Assembly: GCF_017498545.1 (NCBI RefSeq)
Contig: NZ_CP071793.1
Location: 1,674,001-1,738,000 of the forward strand
Origin: Sulfidibacter corallicola
GTDB taxonomy: Bacteria > Acidobacteriota > Holophagae > Acanthopleuribacterales > Acanthopleuribacteraceae
Direction of reading: 5' to 3'
DNA: 64,000 bases
The stretch's first letter is position 1. Every line of letters begins with the position of its first letter. The notes below the pieces were generated by a model. That model was not told the origin of the DNA, did not search any database, and saw only the letters and a list, made by a program, of their open reading frames with translations. A program made the translations under genes and the position numbers. This document shows, one piece after another, positions 45,509-54,632 of this stretch.

Positions 45509-46789
45509 ATGATGCCCAATCTCACGCAGACGCACATGGTCGTCAAAGACACGCAGCACCTGAAGCCGGTGCCCGATCACGACCTCGTGGTCTATAAAAT
45601 CGACGGCGGTGCCCGCATCTACCAGGCCACCCAGCCGGCGGGCGAGGCCTTCAAACTGAAAATCTGGGAATCGACCCGTTCCTTCAAGGGGTATGCCGTC
45701 AACAAGGACCCGAACCTGCGTTTCGAAGAGGAAACCAGGGTCAACATGACCGACGGCATTCATTGGTTCACCTTGCTGCTCGTCGTCGAGTACCGCGTGA
45801 TCAATTCGCGGCAACTGGTGGAGAAATTGGCCAGCGATCCTTTGGAGCGTCTGCGCAAGGAAGTATTGAGTGTGGTGGCGGGCGGGGCGGCCCACTTGGC
45901 CTGGGACGATATCAAGACGGAGAGTCGCCGCTTCCACGATCTCGTGCGCGATTCCCAAACCGTGGATTCAGGGCACATGTATACCAAATTCGACATGCTT
46001 CAGAATTACAGCGCGGAATTGGGGTTTCGGCTCAATGCGATTCATCTCGGTCGCCGCATTCCTCCGGATTTCCTGTTGAATGAAAAGAAGCGGTTCGAAA
46101 GCAAGACCGAAGAAGCGATCAAGGAACTGGAAACGGAGGTCGCCATCAACGACCTCGAACGCCAGGATCGCATCGATTTGAAGAAACACGAATTGGAAAT
46201 GCGGGGCTTGAAGCGCGATGAAGAGGAGAACCGAGAAAAGCACCGCATCTCGATCGACGGCCAGGAGGATCGTTCCGCGATCAACGCCTGGCGCAGGGGG
46301 GAAAAGCTCAAAGATGAATTTGCGGAGGATGCACGCATTGGCGTGGATAGGGCCGTCGAAAGCATCGACAATTTCCGCGATTTGGAGAATGCCGCCGGCA
46401 CCATGACCCGGATCGGGAATTCCTTCGTCGCGCCTTCGTCGCCGGGACCCGCGTTGGCGTCCGGTGGCGAAAGTGAATTGCGCGCGTTGACCGCCGCGGC
46501 CGAGGATGCGATCCAGCCGGGATCGGTGGGCATTGCGGGGAAATTGCTCTTGCAGGGGTTCTCCAACATCCAGAGCTTGAGCGGCGACCGGCGCGCCTTC
46601 CTTGCCGCCTTTTTGCACACGGTGGCCGAGACCATGCTGCAAGAAGATGCCGACGAAGCGGCACTCCAGACCTACGCGCGCCAGCTCGGCCGTCACGTGG
46701 GGACGGCGCGCACGGTTCTGGAACGCGACCAAATCGAATTCTTCCAAAAGATCGTAGACCGCGAAGCCATGCGCGAATATTTCGCCTGA
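45509..46789 (+). CDS. SPFH/band-7-like (stomatin-type) protein with coiled coil
   Basis: This 426-residue protein has AAGGAGGG before tandem ATGs. Residues about 20-185 resemble an SPFH/band-7 domain: strand-rich start, TDGIHWFTLLLVVEYRV, then a helix with DPLERLRKEVLSVV. Residues about 195-265 are a strongly charged coiled coil, as in stomatin and flotillin proteins, followed by a helical C-terminal domain. There is no clear N-terminal membrane anchor, unlike most SPFH proteins. It stands between the CHAT protease and the NTPase genes with 32- and 9-bp gaps. SPFH proteins form rings on membranes, so this one may provide a scaffold or pore for the system. The SPFH call rests on pattern only. 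Confidence 0.62.
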   Translation: MMPNLTQTHMVVKDTQHLKPVPDHDLVVYKIDGGARIYQATQPAGEAFKLKIWESTRSFKGYAVNKDPNLRFEEETRVNMTDGIHWFTLLLVVEYRVINSRQLVEKLASDPLERLRKEVLSVVAGGAAHLAWDDIKTESRRFHDLVRDSQTVDSGHMYTKFDMLQNYSAELGFRLNAIHLGRRIPPDFLLNEKKRFESKTEEAIKELETEVAINDLERQDRIDLKKHELEMRGLKRDEEENREKHRISIDGQEDRSAINAWRRGEKLKDEFAEDARIGVDRAVESIDNFRDLENAAGTMTRIGNSFVAPSSPGPALASGGESELRALTAAAEDAIQPGSVGIAGKLLLQGFSNIQSLSGDRRAFLAAFLHTVAETMLQEDADEAALQTYARQLGRHVGTARTVLERDQIEFFQKIVDREAMREYFA

Positions 46790-46798
46790 GGTTGAAAG

Positions 46799-49474
46799 AT
46801 GACTGGATCGACGCGAGATCAAGACCATTTCGAACCGAGTGGGCCTTCTCATCATGTGGCGGAAGCGAGCGATTTGGGCTCCGGGGCCGATGGAACCATT
46901 GCCGATGACGCGCGCCCGGATTTTTCGCCCGGCGCTGATTCGGGCGCTTCGGCGTCCGACCTCGCCGGCTCCGGTGTGCAAGAGGAACCCCGAACCGATC
47001 CGATTGACACTCCTGAAACCGGAGAGGAAGATCCCAGGGTCGATGACGTGTATGGTTCATCAAGTGATTCGAACGCTACGGAGGACTCTGCGAACCGAGG
47101 CAAGAAAGAACCGGAGCCCGAAACGGATCGGGACCCTCGGGCTTCGCGGGGCGACGACCCCCGCACCGAACCCACCGCCGGGGAAACGACAGCCACCGGT
47201 TCGGTCCATACCTCCCTGCAAGACAACAAGGTTCTGGGAGATGTCTACGTCCAGACCATCGTCGATTCGGGTAGGGAGCAGCTCAAGGAACTGACCCCGA
47301 GGTCTTTCGACGAATGTTTGGATGTGGCCGCATTGAATCGTCGGGCGAACCGAATCGTTGCCGATCCGGAACAGTTGGATCGCCTGGTCCAAAGCGCCCT
47401 GCGACATCGCATGCTGATTTTATGCGGGGAGCGTGAGTCGGGTAAGGGCGCCACCTTGTTGGCGGTGGCGCAGCGCTTGTGTGCCCTCGAGCCCGACATG
47501 CAGGGCTCCATGGCGCTTTCCCGGCCGGGCTGTTATCTGCGGATTCTGCCGCGACGGATCGTGGAATCACCGCGATCCTATCGTGGCAAGGTCCTGATAT
47601 TTCGCGATGCGCTGGGGTTCGGCAATCAGAGCCTTCGGCAATTTTTCGAACACTGCAGCCGCGACACGCTGGTCCAACTGGCCCGACGCCTGGAAGCCAC
47701 CGAGACCTATCTTCTCTTTTCGCTCAACAACCACAGCTCGCCGGCCAGCAGGGACCGCCTACAGGATCTCGATGTGCTTCACGATCTTCCGCTCTTGAGC
47801 GCGTCCCTTTTGCTGAAGGGTTTCGAGCAGGAAATCCGGAGAAAGAACCAATCCCTGACCATCCCCTTCGCCGAAACCGAGCTGGACGCCAAACTGGCCG
47901 ACAAGGCGCGCATCGCCACGGCGCTCGGAAGCATGAACCGGATCGTCGTCTTCTCCGAATGGGTGCCGGCCATCGTACGCGGGGCGCTCTCTCTGGAAGA
48001 GGCGCTGCACCGTACGACCGACTTGAAGAGGTGGTTCGCCGACGAGGTGGCTGCCGATCCCGATAGTTTCTGTTTCGGTCTGAGCCTCGTGCTCTGCCAC
48101 GCGGCGCCGTCCGCCATCGTTGTCGGATTGAACGAGTTCCACGCCTTTCGGCTCCAGTTGTCGAAGTTTCTCGAGAAGCGGTTGAAGACCGAAGCGCAGG
48201 AGCGCACACCGCGCATGTACCTCGGCGACACGGAACTGTTGGGGCGGGTGCGGGCCGAAGTGAAAGTCGCCAGCGGCGAACCGGACCTCATTCGATTTTG
48301 CCGCGACGACTACCCCGATCGGTTGTGGGAAGTGTTTCAAAACCACGCTCAGGGGTTGGCGGCCGAGCTGGTTCCCTGGCTGATCCAACAAACGCGTCAT
48401 CCGGAAAGCATGACCGCCGTCATTGCGGCCAGGGCCCTGGGCCGTATCGGCCGGCTCGATCCGTGGCGCATCACCTGGCCCTTGCTCGAACGATGGGCTC
48501 GGGATGAGGCGACCCAGGAGTTGGTCGGATACCTCCTCCAGGGTGTCATGGCCAGCCGCGACAGCGACTATCGGCATCGGGCCCTGGCCAAGCTTCGCGT
48601 CATGTTCCATACCAAGGACATGGTGGTGATTCAATCCGTGACGCTCGCGCTCCTGCGCCTGGGTGAAATCGATCTTCATTTGGCCGTGACCGAGCTGGAT
48701 GGCATCCTCCGGCGCCGATTCAACCGCAAGATCAAAGATCTGGGCGGACTTCGCCAGTTTTGGCGGAAAATCGAGCATCAGGTCCTACCGGCCTTGACCC
48801 AGGGTCGTCAGAGTCGCCTCGATCCGAAGTCGCGGAACCGGGTGCTTTTTGAAATAGCCGAACGCGTCTTGGGCGATCAAATGGGGTTCGAAGTGCTGAA
48901 AGCCGTCCAGTACGCCTTGGTGGGTCTTTGCCTGACACTCGATCCCGCGGAAGTGCTGGGTCGCTTGAGCGAGGCCATGTCGCCCTCGATCTCGACGCCC
49001 GTTATCGCCATTCTCTTTCTTCGCGATCGAGGGATGGCCGATACCCTGGCCCGATTCAGCCAGGACGTGCCCTGGGAGAAGGACAAGCCGGCCAGACAAC
49101 GGGCCAAGACCAATTGGATTTTGGTTTCGATCGCGCTCGACGACCGCGCCAACGAAACGATGCGCTTGTTTTTGGTGCGCGTCCTGAAAGGGTTGTCGGC
49201 CTTCCCACCCTTGATGCGGGAGATTCTCCAGGCCAAATTCAACCTGTTGCTCAAGAAGTGGATCCGCCAGGCGAAGGGCATCCCGCGCTGTGAGCGAGCC
49301 CTGGTGACGATGGTCGCCAAGTTGGCCGACAGTCCGATCGAAGAAATTCGCGATCACTTGTTCCAACTGCTCAATCGGGATCCCGGCTTCGTGGAACCCA
49401 ATTCCGATCTCGCCTCGTTCGCGGACAAGGTGTTGACCCAAAATCTAGACCTGTCCCGAATCGATGGGCACTGA
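46799..49474 (+). CDS. P-loop NTPase with helical-repeat C-terminus (STAND-like)
   Basis: This 891-residue protein starts 9 bp after the SPFH-like gene. Residues 1-130 are acidic, Ser/Pro/Glu-rich and probably disordered. At N143-I154 lies the motif DNKVLGDVYVQTI that is shared with the CHAT tail. A Walker A loop (GERESGKGAT, about 210-219) follows the strand MLILC, and a hydrophobic strand VLIFRDA may be Walker B-like. From about 430 to the end are amphipathic helical repeats resembling HEAT units (AARALGRIGRLDPWRIT). This order (adaptor, NTPase, repeats) is that of STAND sensor proteins, which oligomerise on binding a ligand and activate an effector. The effector would be the CHAT protease upstream. 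The NTPase subclass is not certain. Confidence 0.78.
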   Translation: MTGSTRDQDHFEPSGPSHHVAEASDLGSGADGTIADDARPDFSPGADSGASASDLAGSGVQEEPRTDPIDTPETGEEDPRVDDVYGSSSDSNATEDSANRGKKEPEPETDRDPRASRGDDPRTEPTAGETTATGSVHTSLQDNKVLGDVYVQTIVDSGREQLKELTPRSFDECLDVAALNRRANRIVADPEQLDRLVQSALRHRMLILCGERESGKGATLLAVAQRLCALEPDMQGSMALSRPGCYLRILPRRIVESPRSYRGKVLIFRDALGFGNQSLRQFFEHCSRDTLVQLARRLEATETYLLFSLNNHSSPASRDRLQDLDVLHDLPLLSASLLLKGFEQEIRRKNQSLTIPFAETELDAKLADKARIATALGSMNRIVVFSEWVPAIVRGALSLEEALHRTTDLKRWFADEVAADPDSFCFGLSLVLCHAAPSAIVVGLNEFHAFRLQLSKFLEKRLKTEAQERTPRMYLGDTELLGRVRAEVKVASGEPDLIRFCRDDYPDRLWEVFQNHAQGLAAELVPWLIQQTRHPESMTAVIAARALGRIGRLDPWRITWPLLERWARDEATQELVGYLLQGVMASRDSDYRHRALAKLRVMFHTKDMVVIQSVTLALLRLGEIDLHLAVTELDGILRRRFNRKIKDLGGLRQFWRKIEHQVLPALTQGRQSRLDPKSRNRVLFEIAERVLGDQMGFEVLKAVQYALVGLCLTLDPAEVLGRLSEAMSPSISTPVIAILFLRDRGMADTLARFSQDVPWEKDKPARQRAKTNWILVSIALDDRANETMRLFLVRVLKGLSAFPPLMREILQAKFNLLLKKWIRQAKGIPRCERALVTMVAKLADSPIEEIRDHLFQLLNRDPGFVEPNSDLASFADKVLTQNLDLSRIDGH

Positions 49475-49490
49475 GCCGCACGGCTGCCCG

Positions 49491-50279
49491 CTACCGGCTC
49501 GCGCCGATGGGTTTGCCCGCTTCGTGAGCCGCGAGGATCGCTCTCATTTGGTCGAAACGCGGCAGGGTCTCCGGACCTGGCGGCAATGTCTCCGCGACCA
49601 GCCGGTGAAACTCGGGGTCCGCCTCTCGAAGCAGGTTCATGGCGTTGAAGCATCCCCATTTGGTGTAGATGTCCAGCTCCAGTTGAATGAATCGGTAGTC
49701 GATCAGCAATTGCAGGATCGTCATCATGCGCGGCCGATCCTCGGCCAACGCGGAGACGATGCGGCCGTCCTCCCCGACGAGGCCCTCCAGCTCTCGATCC
49801 AATCCGGCGCGCAGGATGCCGCCCGACTGCCGCCGCTTCCCGATCAGCTCCCAATTCTCGCGGACCATCTCGCCGATGTAGCCGTGTGGATCGTGAACGG
49901 GGCACAGGTTGGCGATGTAGCCCGTGAAGGTGCTGAAGAAACGCAGGACGTAGTGATCCAAGCGCTGCCTGAACTGGGGGGTCAGGCCCAGAACGTTGAT
50001 CTTGATGCCGTCCTTCACGAAGACGAACTGGTAGTTCCCGGCCAAGCCGGGATCCACCAGGAGGAAATCGATGTCGCTCTCCGGTCGGTGGCTCTTCTTG
50101 GCCACCGAACCGGTGATCCCGATCGAACCCTCGGGGAATCGGGCCCGCAACAGTTCGGCCAGTTCCTTGGCGAGGGCGAGGTGGCGATCGTCCGTTTCAT
50201 CCTCGAATACCACCCGATCGGGAATGCCGCGGGTCTGCTCCTGAAAGCTTCGGTGTCGTTGTTGCATTGCCGAGGTCAC
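49491..50279 (-). CDS. Nucleotidyltransferase-fold protein
   Basis: I choose the GTG at 50279, preceded by AGGGGG, giving 262 residues; an ATG four codons later lacks a ribosome site. The motif G57-S58 ... S-D69-I-D71-F (TGSVAKK followed by ESDIDFLLV) is the core of the nucleotidyltransferase fold, with two metal-binding Asp residues. The rest is helical and not recognised. It starts 11 bp after the LanC-like gene stop on the same strand, so it belongs to the peptide-product cluster. It could transfer a nucleotide to the product or to a protein, or act as an antitoxin-type enzyme. The fold is well supported and the substrate is unknown. Confidence 0.8.
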   Translation of the reverse strand: MTSAMQQRHRSFQEQTRGIPDRVVFEDETDDRHLALAKELAELLRARFPEGSIGITGSVAKKSHRPESDIDFLLVDPGLAGNYQFVFVKDGIKINVLGLTPQFRQRLDHYVLRFFSTFTGYIANLCPVHDPHGYIGEMVRENWELIGKRRQSGGILRAGLDRELEGLVGEDGRIVSALAEDRPRMMTILQLLIDYRFIQLELDIYTKWGCFNAMNLLREADPEFHRLVAETLPPGPETLPRFDQMRAILAAHEAGKPIGASR

Positions 50280-50290
50280 GGTGATTCCCC

Positions 50291-52504
50291 CTAAAAATGT
50301 GACACGAAATAGTCTTCGTTCTTGAAGAACCCGTAACCGACCCACGCGGCGATCTCTCGTGCCCGTTCACATTTAGTCTCGAAATCGCCTGCCGCCTGAA
50401 AGGCGTCGATCAGGGGTTCGAAAAAGTGAAATGCGTGGAGCTTACGTAGGTTTTCGGTCAACTGCAAGACCAGTCGTTCCAACTGAAAATGGCTCAGGGT
50501 TCGGTCGTCGAGTTCCAGGTCGCGGTGGATGCGCCCGGCATTTTTTCGCACCAACGCCTCGTAATGGCCGTAGGTCTGGTAACTGTTCCTTTCGGAAGTG
50601 ACCACGGCGAAACTTTCCACGTAATCCGCCAGATCCCGATGTCGGTTCAGCGCCAGGAGCCGCCGGCGATACATCGCCACGGCCAGGTTGCGAAAGGCGT
50701 CGAAGGAACGCGTCGACCCGCACCCGGCGAACAGCTCCGACGACCACCGGGCGGGCCGCTCGAATGCCAGGAGAAACAGCGCCTGTTCCCGGGACAAAGG
50801 TGCCCTGCAAATTCGGTTTCCATACGGGAACAGCAACTGGTAGTTGACCCTGGCCGGGGGCTGGGCGTCCGAGTCGGCCCAATCGTCCCAGTCGAATTGA
50901 CGTTCGACCACCTTGACCCCGGGCGCGAGGTAGAGTTCCGCGCCTTCCCAGTCGATATCCTCGGGATCCAACAGCGGTGTCATGCGGGCATAGGAGGCGG
51001 TGAAATCGGTCATGGCGGCCCACAGCGACCAGCGCGAGCGTTCGAGAAGGAAGGCGTCTTCCAGCAAGGTTCGACGTTGGCGATCCGGTTCGGCGTGAAC
51101 CCGTCGACAGAGTTGGGCATGGGCTTGGGAGGGGTTCTCGGGCGGGTTCGGCTCCTCATCGATGCCCAATCTGCGGAACGCCGTGCGCGTGGCCTCGAAA
51201 AAGCCGTCCCGATCCACGGCGAAGGCATCGGTCGCCCGCGGTGTTTGGGGAGGTTTGGGAGCCGTCCCAGGCATCAGGATCGACGGCACGTCGGAATCGC
51301 CCAGACGCAGCAAGCAGTAGCCCACACCGGCCAGACCGTACATCAACTCGGTGGTTGCGTGGGGAGAATCCGAGGGGCGACTCATGCTCGCGGCTACATG
51401 TCGGTCGACCGCGCGATGGACGCGACCGACCCAGGTGGGCTCGTCCAGAAGTTCCGCCGCCGCCAACACCACTTCGAGGATGCCGCCCCACTCCCTGGCC
51501 AAGGTCAGGGAAGGGTGTTCCGCGTCTTCCAGATGTGCCAGGTCTCGCAGGATGATCGGGCGTACGGGTTCCAACAGGTCCGTTCGGTTCAGGATCGCCG
51601 CGGCCCGCATGCGAACCAGGCAAATGCCGCTGGCTCCGAACAGCCAGGAATCGTTGAAGTTACCGCCGTATGGCTGCTGGCGTCTCAGATCCTGGTAATC
51701 GATCGGTTGGCCGTGGATTCGGGCCTGTACCAGGAGATCGAGCAGCAGGGGATCGCGCAAATCGACCCAGTTCCCCATGGCTTCGTCGTAGAACTGCGCC
51801 TCGTAGCGCAATCCCTCCTCGGCGGCACGTCGAAAGCGCGCGAACCCGGTTTCGGCATAAAGATCCAACAGCGCCATGACCACGCCACTCGATCCGTCCA
51901 ACCCCACTGGATGGCGCACGCAACAGGGATGGGTATCCCACGACCAGCCCAATGGCTCGCGACAGGCGAGGTCCAGAAGTCGGTCGCCCAGGCGGACCGC
52001 CAATTCCAGGTCGCGGTGTGGTGCACTCAGAAAAAAGGGGATCGCGGAGGTGAAGCCCGTCGCGTAACCGGGCTGCTCCAGGTTTCGAACGGGAATCCGC
52101 GCCGGATCCAGCGCGGTTTCCGCACGTGCGACCAGAGATGGATCGTCCAACAGAAGCGAGAGCCGGTGCGCGACCCAAAAAATGCCGGTGCGGCCGTTGT
52201 AAAAGCCGATCTGGGCCGCCGGCAGGTCATCGGCCAGGTCGATCGCGCGTTCGATCAGTTGCCGTGCCACCCTTCCGTAGGCATCGTCACCGGTTCGGCC
52301 GAAGGTTTCGCCGAACACCAGGGCGCAGCCTGCCAATCCTCGTTCGAGGGTGGGATCGATGCTTTGGAAAAAGACGGGATTCGATGAGGGGAAGGTGAAG
52401 GAATTGGGGGCAACATCGATGTCGCCCAAGATGAGTTTGCATATTTCGACGAGGCGAGCAAGTGAGCTATCGGTGAAGTTTTTTCGTGGTTTCTTGTTCA
52501 TCAA
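50291..52504 (-). CDS. LanC-like (lanthionine-cyclase-fold) protein without zinc ligands
   Basis: In this 737-residue protein, residues 1-420 show the repeated glycine motifs of the LanC alpha/alpha toroid: GLAGCALVFG (56-65), GRTGIFW (104-110), GLDGSSGVVMALL (201-213), SWLFGASGICL (286-296) and ELMYGLAGVGYCLL (386-399). In true cyclases the fourth motif reads WCxGxxG and the fifth CHGxAG, supplying Cys and Cys-His for zinc. Here these are replaced by Leu and by Met-Tyr, so normal lanthionine cyclisation is unlikely. Residues 430-737 are a separate helical domain I do not recognise. It is divergent from the radical SAM gene across an AT-rich gap. It may bind the peptide or have a new activity. 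Confidence 0.72.
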   Translation of the reverse strand: MMNKKPRKNFTDSSLARLVEICKLILGDIDVAPNSFTFPSSNPVFFQSIDPTLERGLAGCALVFGETFGRTGDDAYGRVARQLIERAIDLADDLPAAQIGFYNGRTGIFWVAHRLSLLLDDPSLVARAETALDPARIPVRNLEQPGYATGFTSAIPFFLSAPHRDLELAVRLGDRLLDLACREPLGWSWDTHPCCVRHPVGLDGSSGVVMALLDLYAETGFARFRRAAEEGLRYEAQFYDEAMGNWVDLRDPLLLDLLVQARIHGQPIDYQDLRRQQPYGGNFNDSWLFGASGICLVRMRAAAILNRTDLLEPVRPIILRDLAHLEDAEHPSLTLAREWGGILEVVLAAAELLDEPTWVGRVHRAVDRHVAASMSRPSDSPHATTELMYGLAGVGYCLLRLGDSDVPSILMPGTAPKPPQTPRATDAFAVDRDGFFEATRTAFRRLGIDEEPNPPENPSQAHAQLCRRVHAEPDRQRRTLLEDAFLLERSRWSLWAAMTDFTASYARMTPLLDPEDIDWEGAELYLAPGVKVVERQFDWDDWADSDAQPPARVNYQLLFPYGNRICRAPLSREQALFLLAFERPARWSSELFAGCGSTRSFDAFRNLAVAMYRRRLLALNRHRDLADYVESFAVVTSERNSYQTYGHYEALVRKNAGRIHRDLELDDRTLSHFQLERLVLQLTENLRKLHAFHFFEPLIDAFQAAGDFETKCERAREIAAWVGYGFFKNEDYFVSHF

Positions 52505-52794
52505 TGTTCCCCTATAAGATCATGTTAACTTGTTTTGAGCATCGAGTGATAGCTTGTGATTTTTCATGTTGAATGGTAAAAACAGATGGCCTATAATTTT
52601 CAAATCCGCCCTGTATGTGTCTGCAGCTATTGATCTAGATGTTTTTCAGTGTCTATTTTTTGATGTTCGTGTGTGTTTTTAGATATTTGCTCGCCCAGCT
52701 AGCCAACCCCACACCGTCAACCATTTGTGTTGAATAAATGTCGCTGTACGCTTTTTAATAAATATGGCGATTGACTTTATTAGGAGAATAATTG
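52505..52794. promoter_or_regulatory. AT-rich divergent promoter region of the peptide cluster
   Basis: About 290 bp between the LanC-like gene (minus) and the radical SAM gene (plus) is far AT-richer than the window, with T-runs and TATAAT-like words (for example GCCTATAATTTTC near 52590). It should hold the promoters for both arms of the cluster. AGGAGA at 52782-52787 is the ribosome site for the GTG at 52795. Confidence 0.6.
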
Positions 52795-54288
52795 GTGCGA
52801 ACCTCCAATTACACTATCTATGTCGATTTACCCGATGATCCCGAAAATGTGTTGCTCGTTCATGGCTATACCGGTGCCTATGACCGCGTTTCCAAAAAAG
52901 TGGCGAACTTCGTGCGGTCCATCGAAAGCCGAAAACCCTTCAAGCCCCTCTATGGTTCCTGGTCGCCCGAACCGGTGGTGGACGAAGCGCAGCATCTCGA
53001 TGACGAGCATGTAAAAGTCTTGATGAAAAGAGGTTATCTCACTTCGAAGTCCGAAGAGGAGGAAGCGCACTTTTTCGAGAAGATTACCGACAACCTCCAC
53101 CACTTCAAATCGCGCAAGATGCCCGACTACGTCATCATGCCCACCTACAGTTGCAACCTGCGCTGTCATTATTGCTTTCAGGATCACATGCGCACGGATC
53201 CCAAGTTGAAGCCCCTGCTCCGCGTGATGAGCAAGGCGATGGTCGACCGCATTTTGGGCGCGTTGCCCGAATTCGAACAGATGCACGGCTTGGAGCCCGA
53301 CAGCGGCCTGTCCCGCAATTTCATCTTGTTCGGTGGCGAGCCGCTGCTGGCGGAAAGTCGCGATTCGGTGGCGTACCTGATGGCGCGGGGGGCGGAAATC
53401 GGACCCTTGCGGGTCCGCGCCATTTCCAACTGCACCGACCTGCATCACTACCGGGACCTGCTGGGGCCGGGGAAGATCGACACCATTCAGGTCACCCTGG
53501 ACGGCCCTTCCTTCGAGCACGACAAGCGCCGTATTTACGCGGATGGATCGGGTTCCTGGGAACGCATCGCCGAAAACATCGGCATGGCCCTGGCGTTGAA
53601 GGTCAACATCAGTGCCCGCATGAACGTCGATCGCGACAACATCTACAAACTGCCCCAACTCGCCAAGGAGTTCGTCAAGTACGGTTGGGTGGAGAGCCCG
53701 CATTTCTCTTCCTATGTGGCGCCGATTCATCCTTCCAACGACAAGACCGACAAAAAGGCTTGTCTGAATTCCTACAAGGTGGATCTGGCGATCAAGGAAC
53801 TGCGCACCCAATTCGAGGAGATGAAGTACATCGGCAGTCCCAGCGACGGGCTGCACCATCAGGTCATGAGCATGCTGGCGGGGAAACACAGCGGGCCCAA
53901 TCTCAAAACCAGCTTTTGCGGCGCCCATACCAGTATGTATGTGCTCGATGCCTTCGGCGACATCTACACCTGTTGGGAACGGACCGGTGACAAGAAACAC
54001 CGGGTCGGGTACATCAACGCGGACCACAGCCTGACGTTCGAGGACGAGCGTTTGAAGATGTGGCGGGATCGGACGGTGGTCACCAACCCCACCTGTAAAA
54101 AGTGTCGCTTCGCCTTCTATTGCGGTGGCGGGTGCGCGGTCCTGGCCCAGAACGCCACCGGCAACTACTACACGAACTATTGCGACGGTTTTCAAAATCG
54201 GTTTCGGGCGACGGTCGCCGAAGCCTTCGTGGACTTCAAGGGTGCGCGCGACCCGGCCAAGGTCGATGCACCCATGTGCGAAGTCTGA
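52795..54288 (+). CDS. Radical SAM/SPASM peptide-modifying enzyme
   Basis: I start at the GTG at 52795, seven bases after AGGAGA; a TTG one codon earlier is too close. The protein has 497 residues. The radical SAM cluster is C120-N-L-R-C124-H-Y-C127. A GGEPLL motif follows for SAM binding. The SPASM region near the C-terminus has CGAHTSMYVLD, DIYTCWE, CKKCRFAFYCGGGCAVLAQ and a final YCDGF, enough Cys for two auxiliary clusters. Residues 1-100 may hold a PqqD-like peptide-recognition domain. The family modifies ribosomal peptides, often making thioether (sactionine or ranthionine) or C-C links. The Cys-rich precursors directly downstream are the obvious substrates. Confidence 0.93.
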   Translation: MRTSNYTIYVDLPDDPENVLLVHGYTGAYDRVSKKVANFVRSIESRKPFKPLYGSWSPEPVVDEAQHLDDEHVKVLMKRGYLTSKSEEEEAHFFEKITDNLHHFKSRKMPDYVIMPTYSCNLRCHYCFQDHMRTDPKLKPLLRVMSKAMVDRILGALPEFEQMHGLEPDSGLSRNFILFGGEPLLAESRDSVAYLMARGAEIGPLRVRAISNCTDLHHYRDLLGPGKIDTIQVTLDGPSFEHDKRRIYADGSGSWERIAENIGMALALKVNISARMNVDRDNIYKLPQLAKEFVKYGWVESPHFSSYVAPIHPSNDKTDKKACLNSYKVDLAIKELRTQFEEMKYIGSPSDGLHHQVMSMLAGKHSGPNLKTSFCGAHTSMYVLDAFGDIYTCWERTGDKKHRVGYINADHSLTFEDERLKMWRDRTVVTNPTCKKCRFAFYCGGGCAVLAQNATGNYYTNYCDGFQNRFRATVAEAFVDFKGARDPAKVDAPMCEV

Positions 54289-54632
54289 CCACCGCGCGAA
54301 AACTCCAGAAATCGTCGAAACGTGCTGTTGATCGAGCACCTTTCGAGCCTATCCGTCGACTCCCGTGACCTGTTTCCACGTTGGGGAGCCTGCCATCAAT
54401 CCTGTCACGGGCCGTTTCGCGGCCCGTGTACGGACCCCTATCCATTCCGTCCTTCTCCGCGAGTCGGCGCGCACGCGATGTTTCCGCGCCCGTGGCGGCC
54501 CGTCGCTCGTCCGGGTTTCTCGGTCCGGGCGTCGCGTGGGCCTCGCATTTGGGTCCGGTCGGGTGTGCGGCGATCGGCTGGCTGGCGGAGTGGGCGCCTC
54601 ATACATCAAAGTCACCATTCAAGGATTTTTCT
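54289..54632. other. Gap with a strong hairpin between radical SAM gene and first precursor gene
   Basis: About 340 bp without a gene. At 54406-54428 a perfect 9-bp stem (CACGGGCCG paired with CGGCCCGTG) closes a 5-base loop. It is not followed by Ts, so it is not a normal intrinsic terminator. It may slow transcription or stabilise the precursor mRNA end, so that peptide and enzyme amounts differ. AGGA lies about eight bases before the precursor ATG. Confidence 0.5.

Noticed and set aside
54406-54428. An intrinsic terminator after the radical SAM gene
   Set aside because: The stem is perfect but no T-run follows, and co-directional cluster genes continue downstream.
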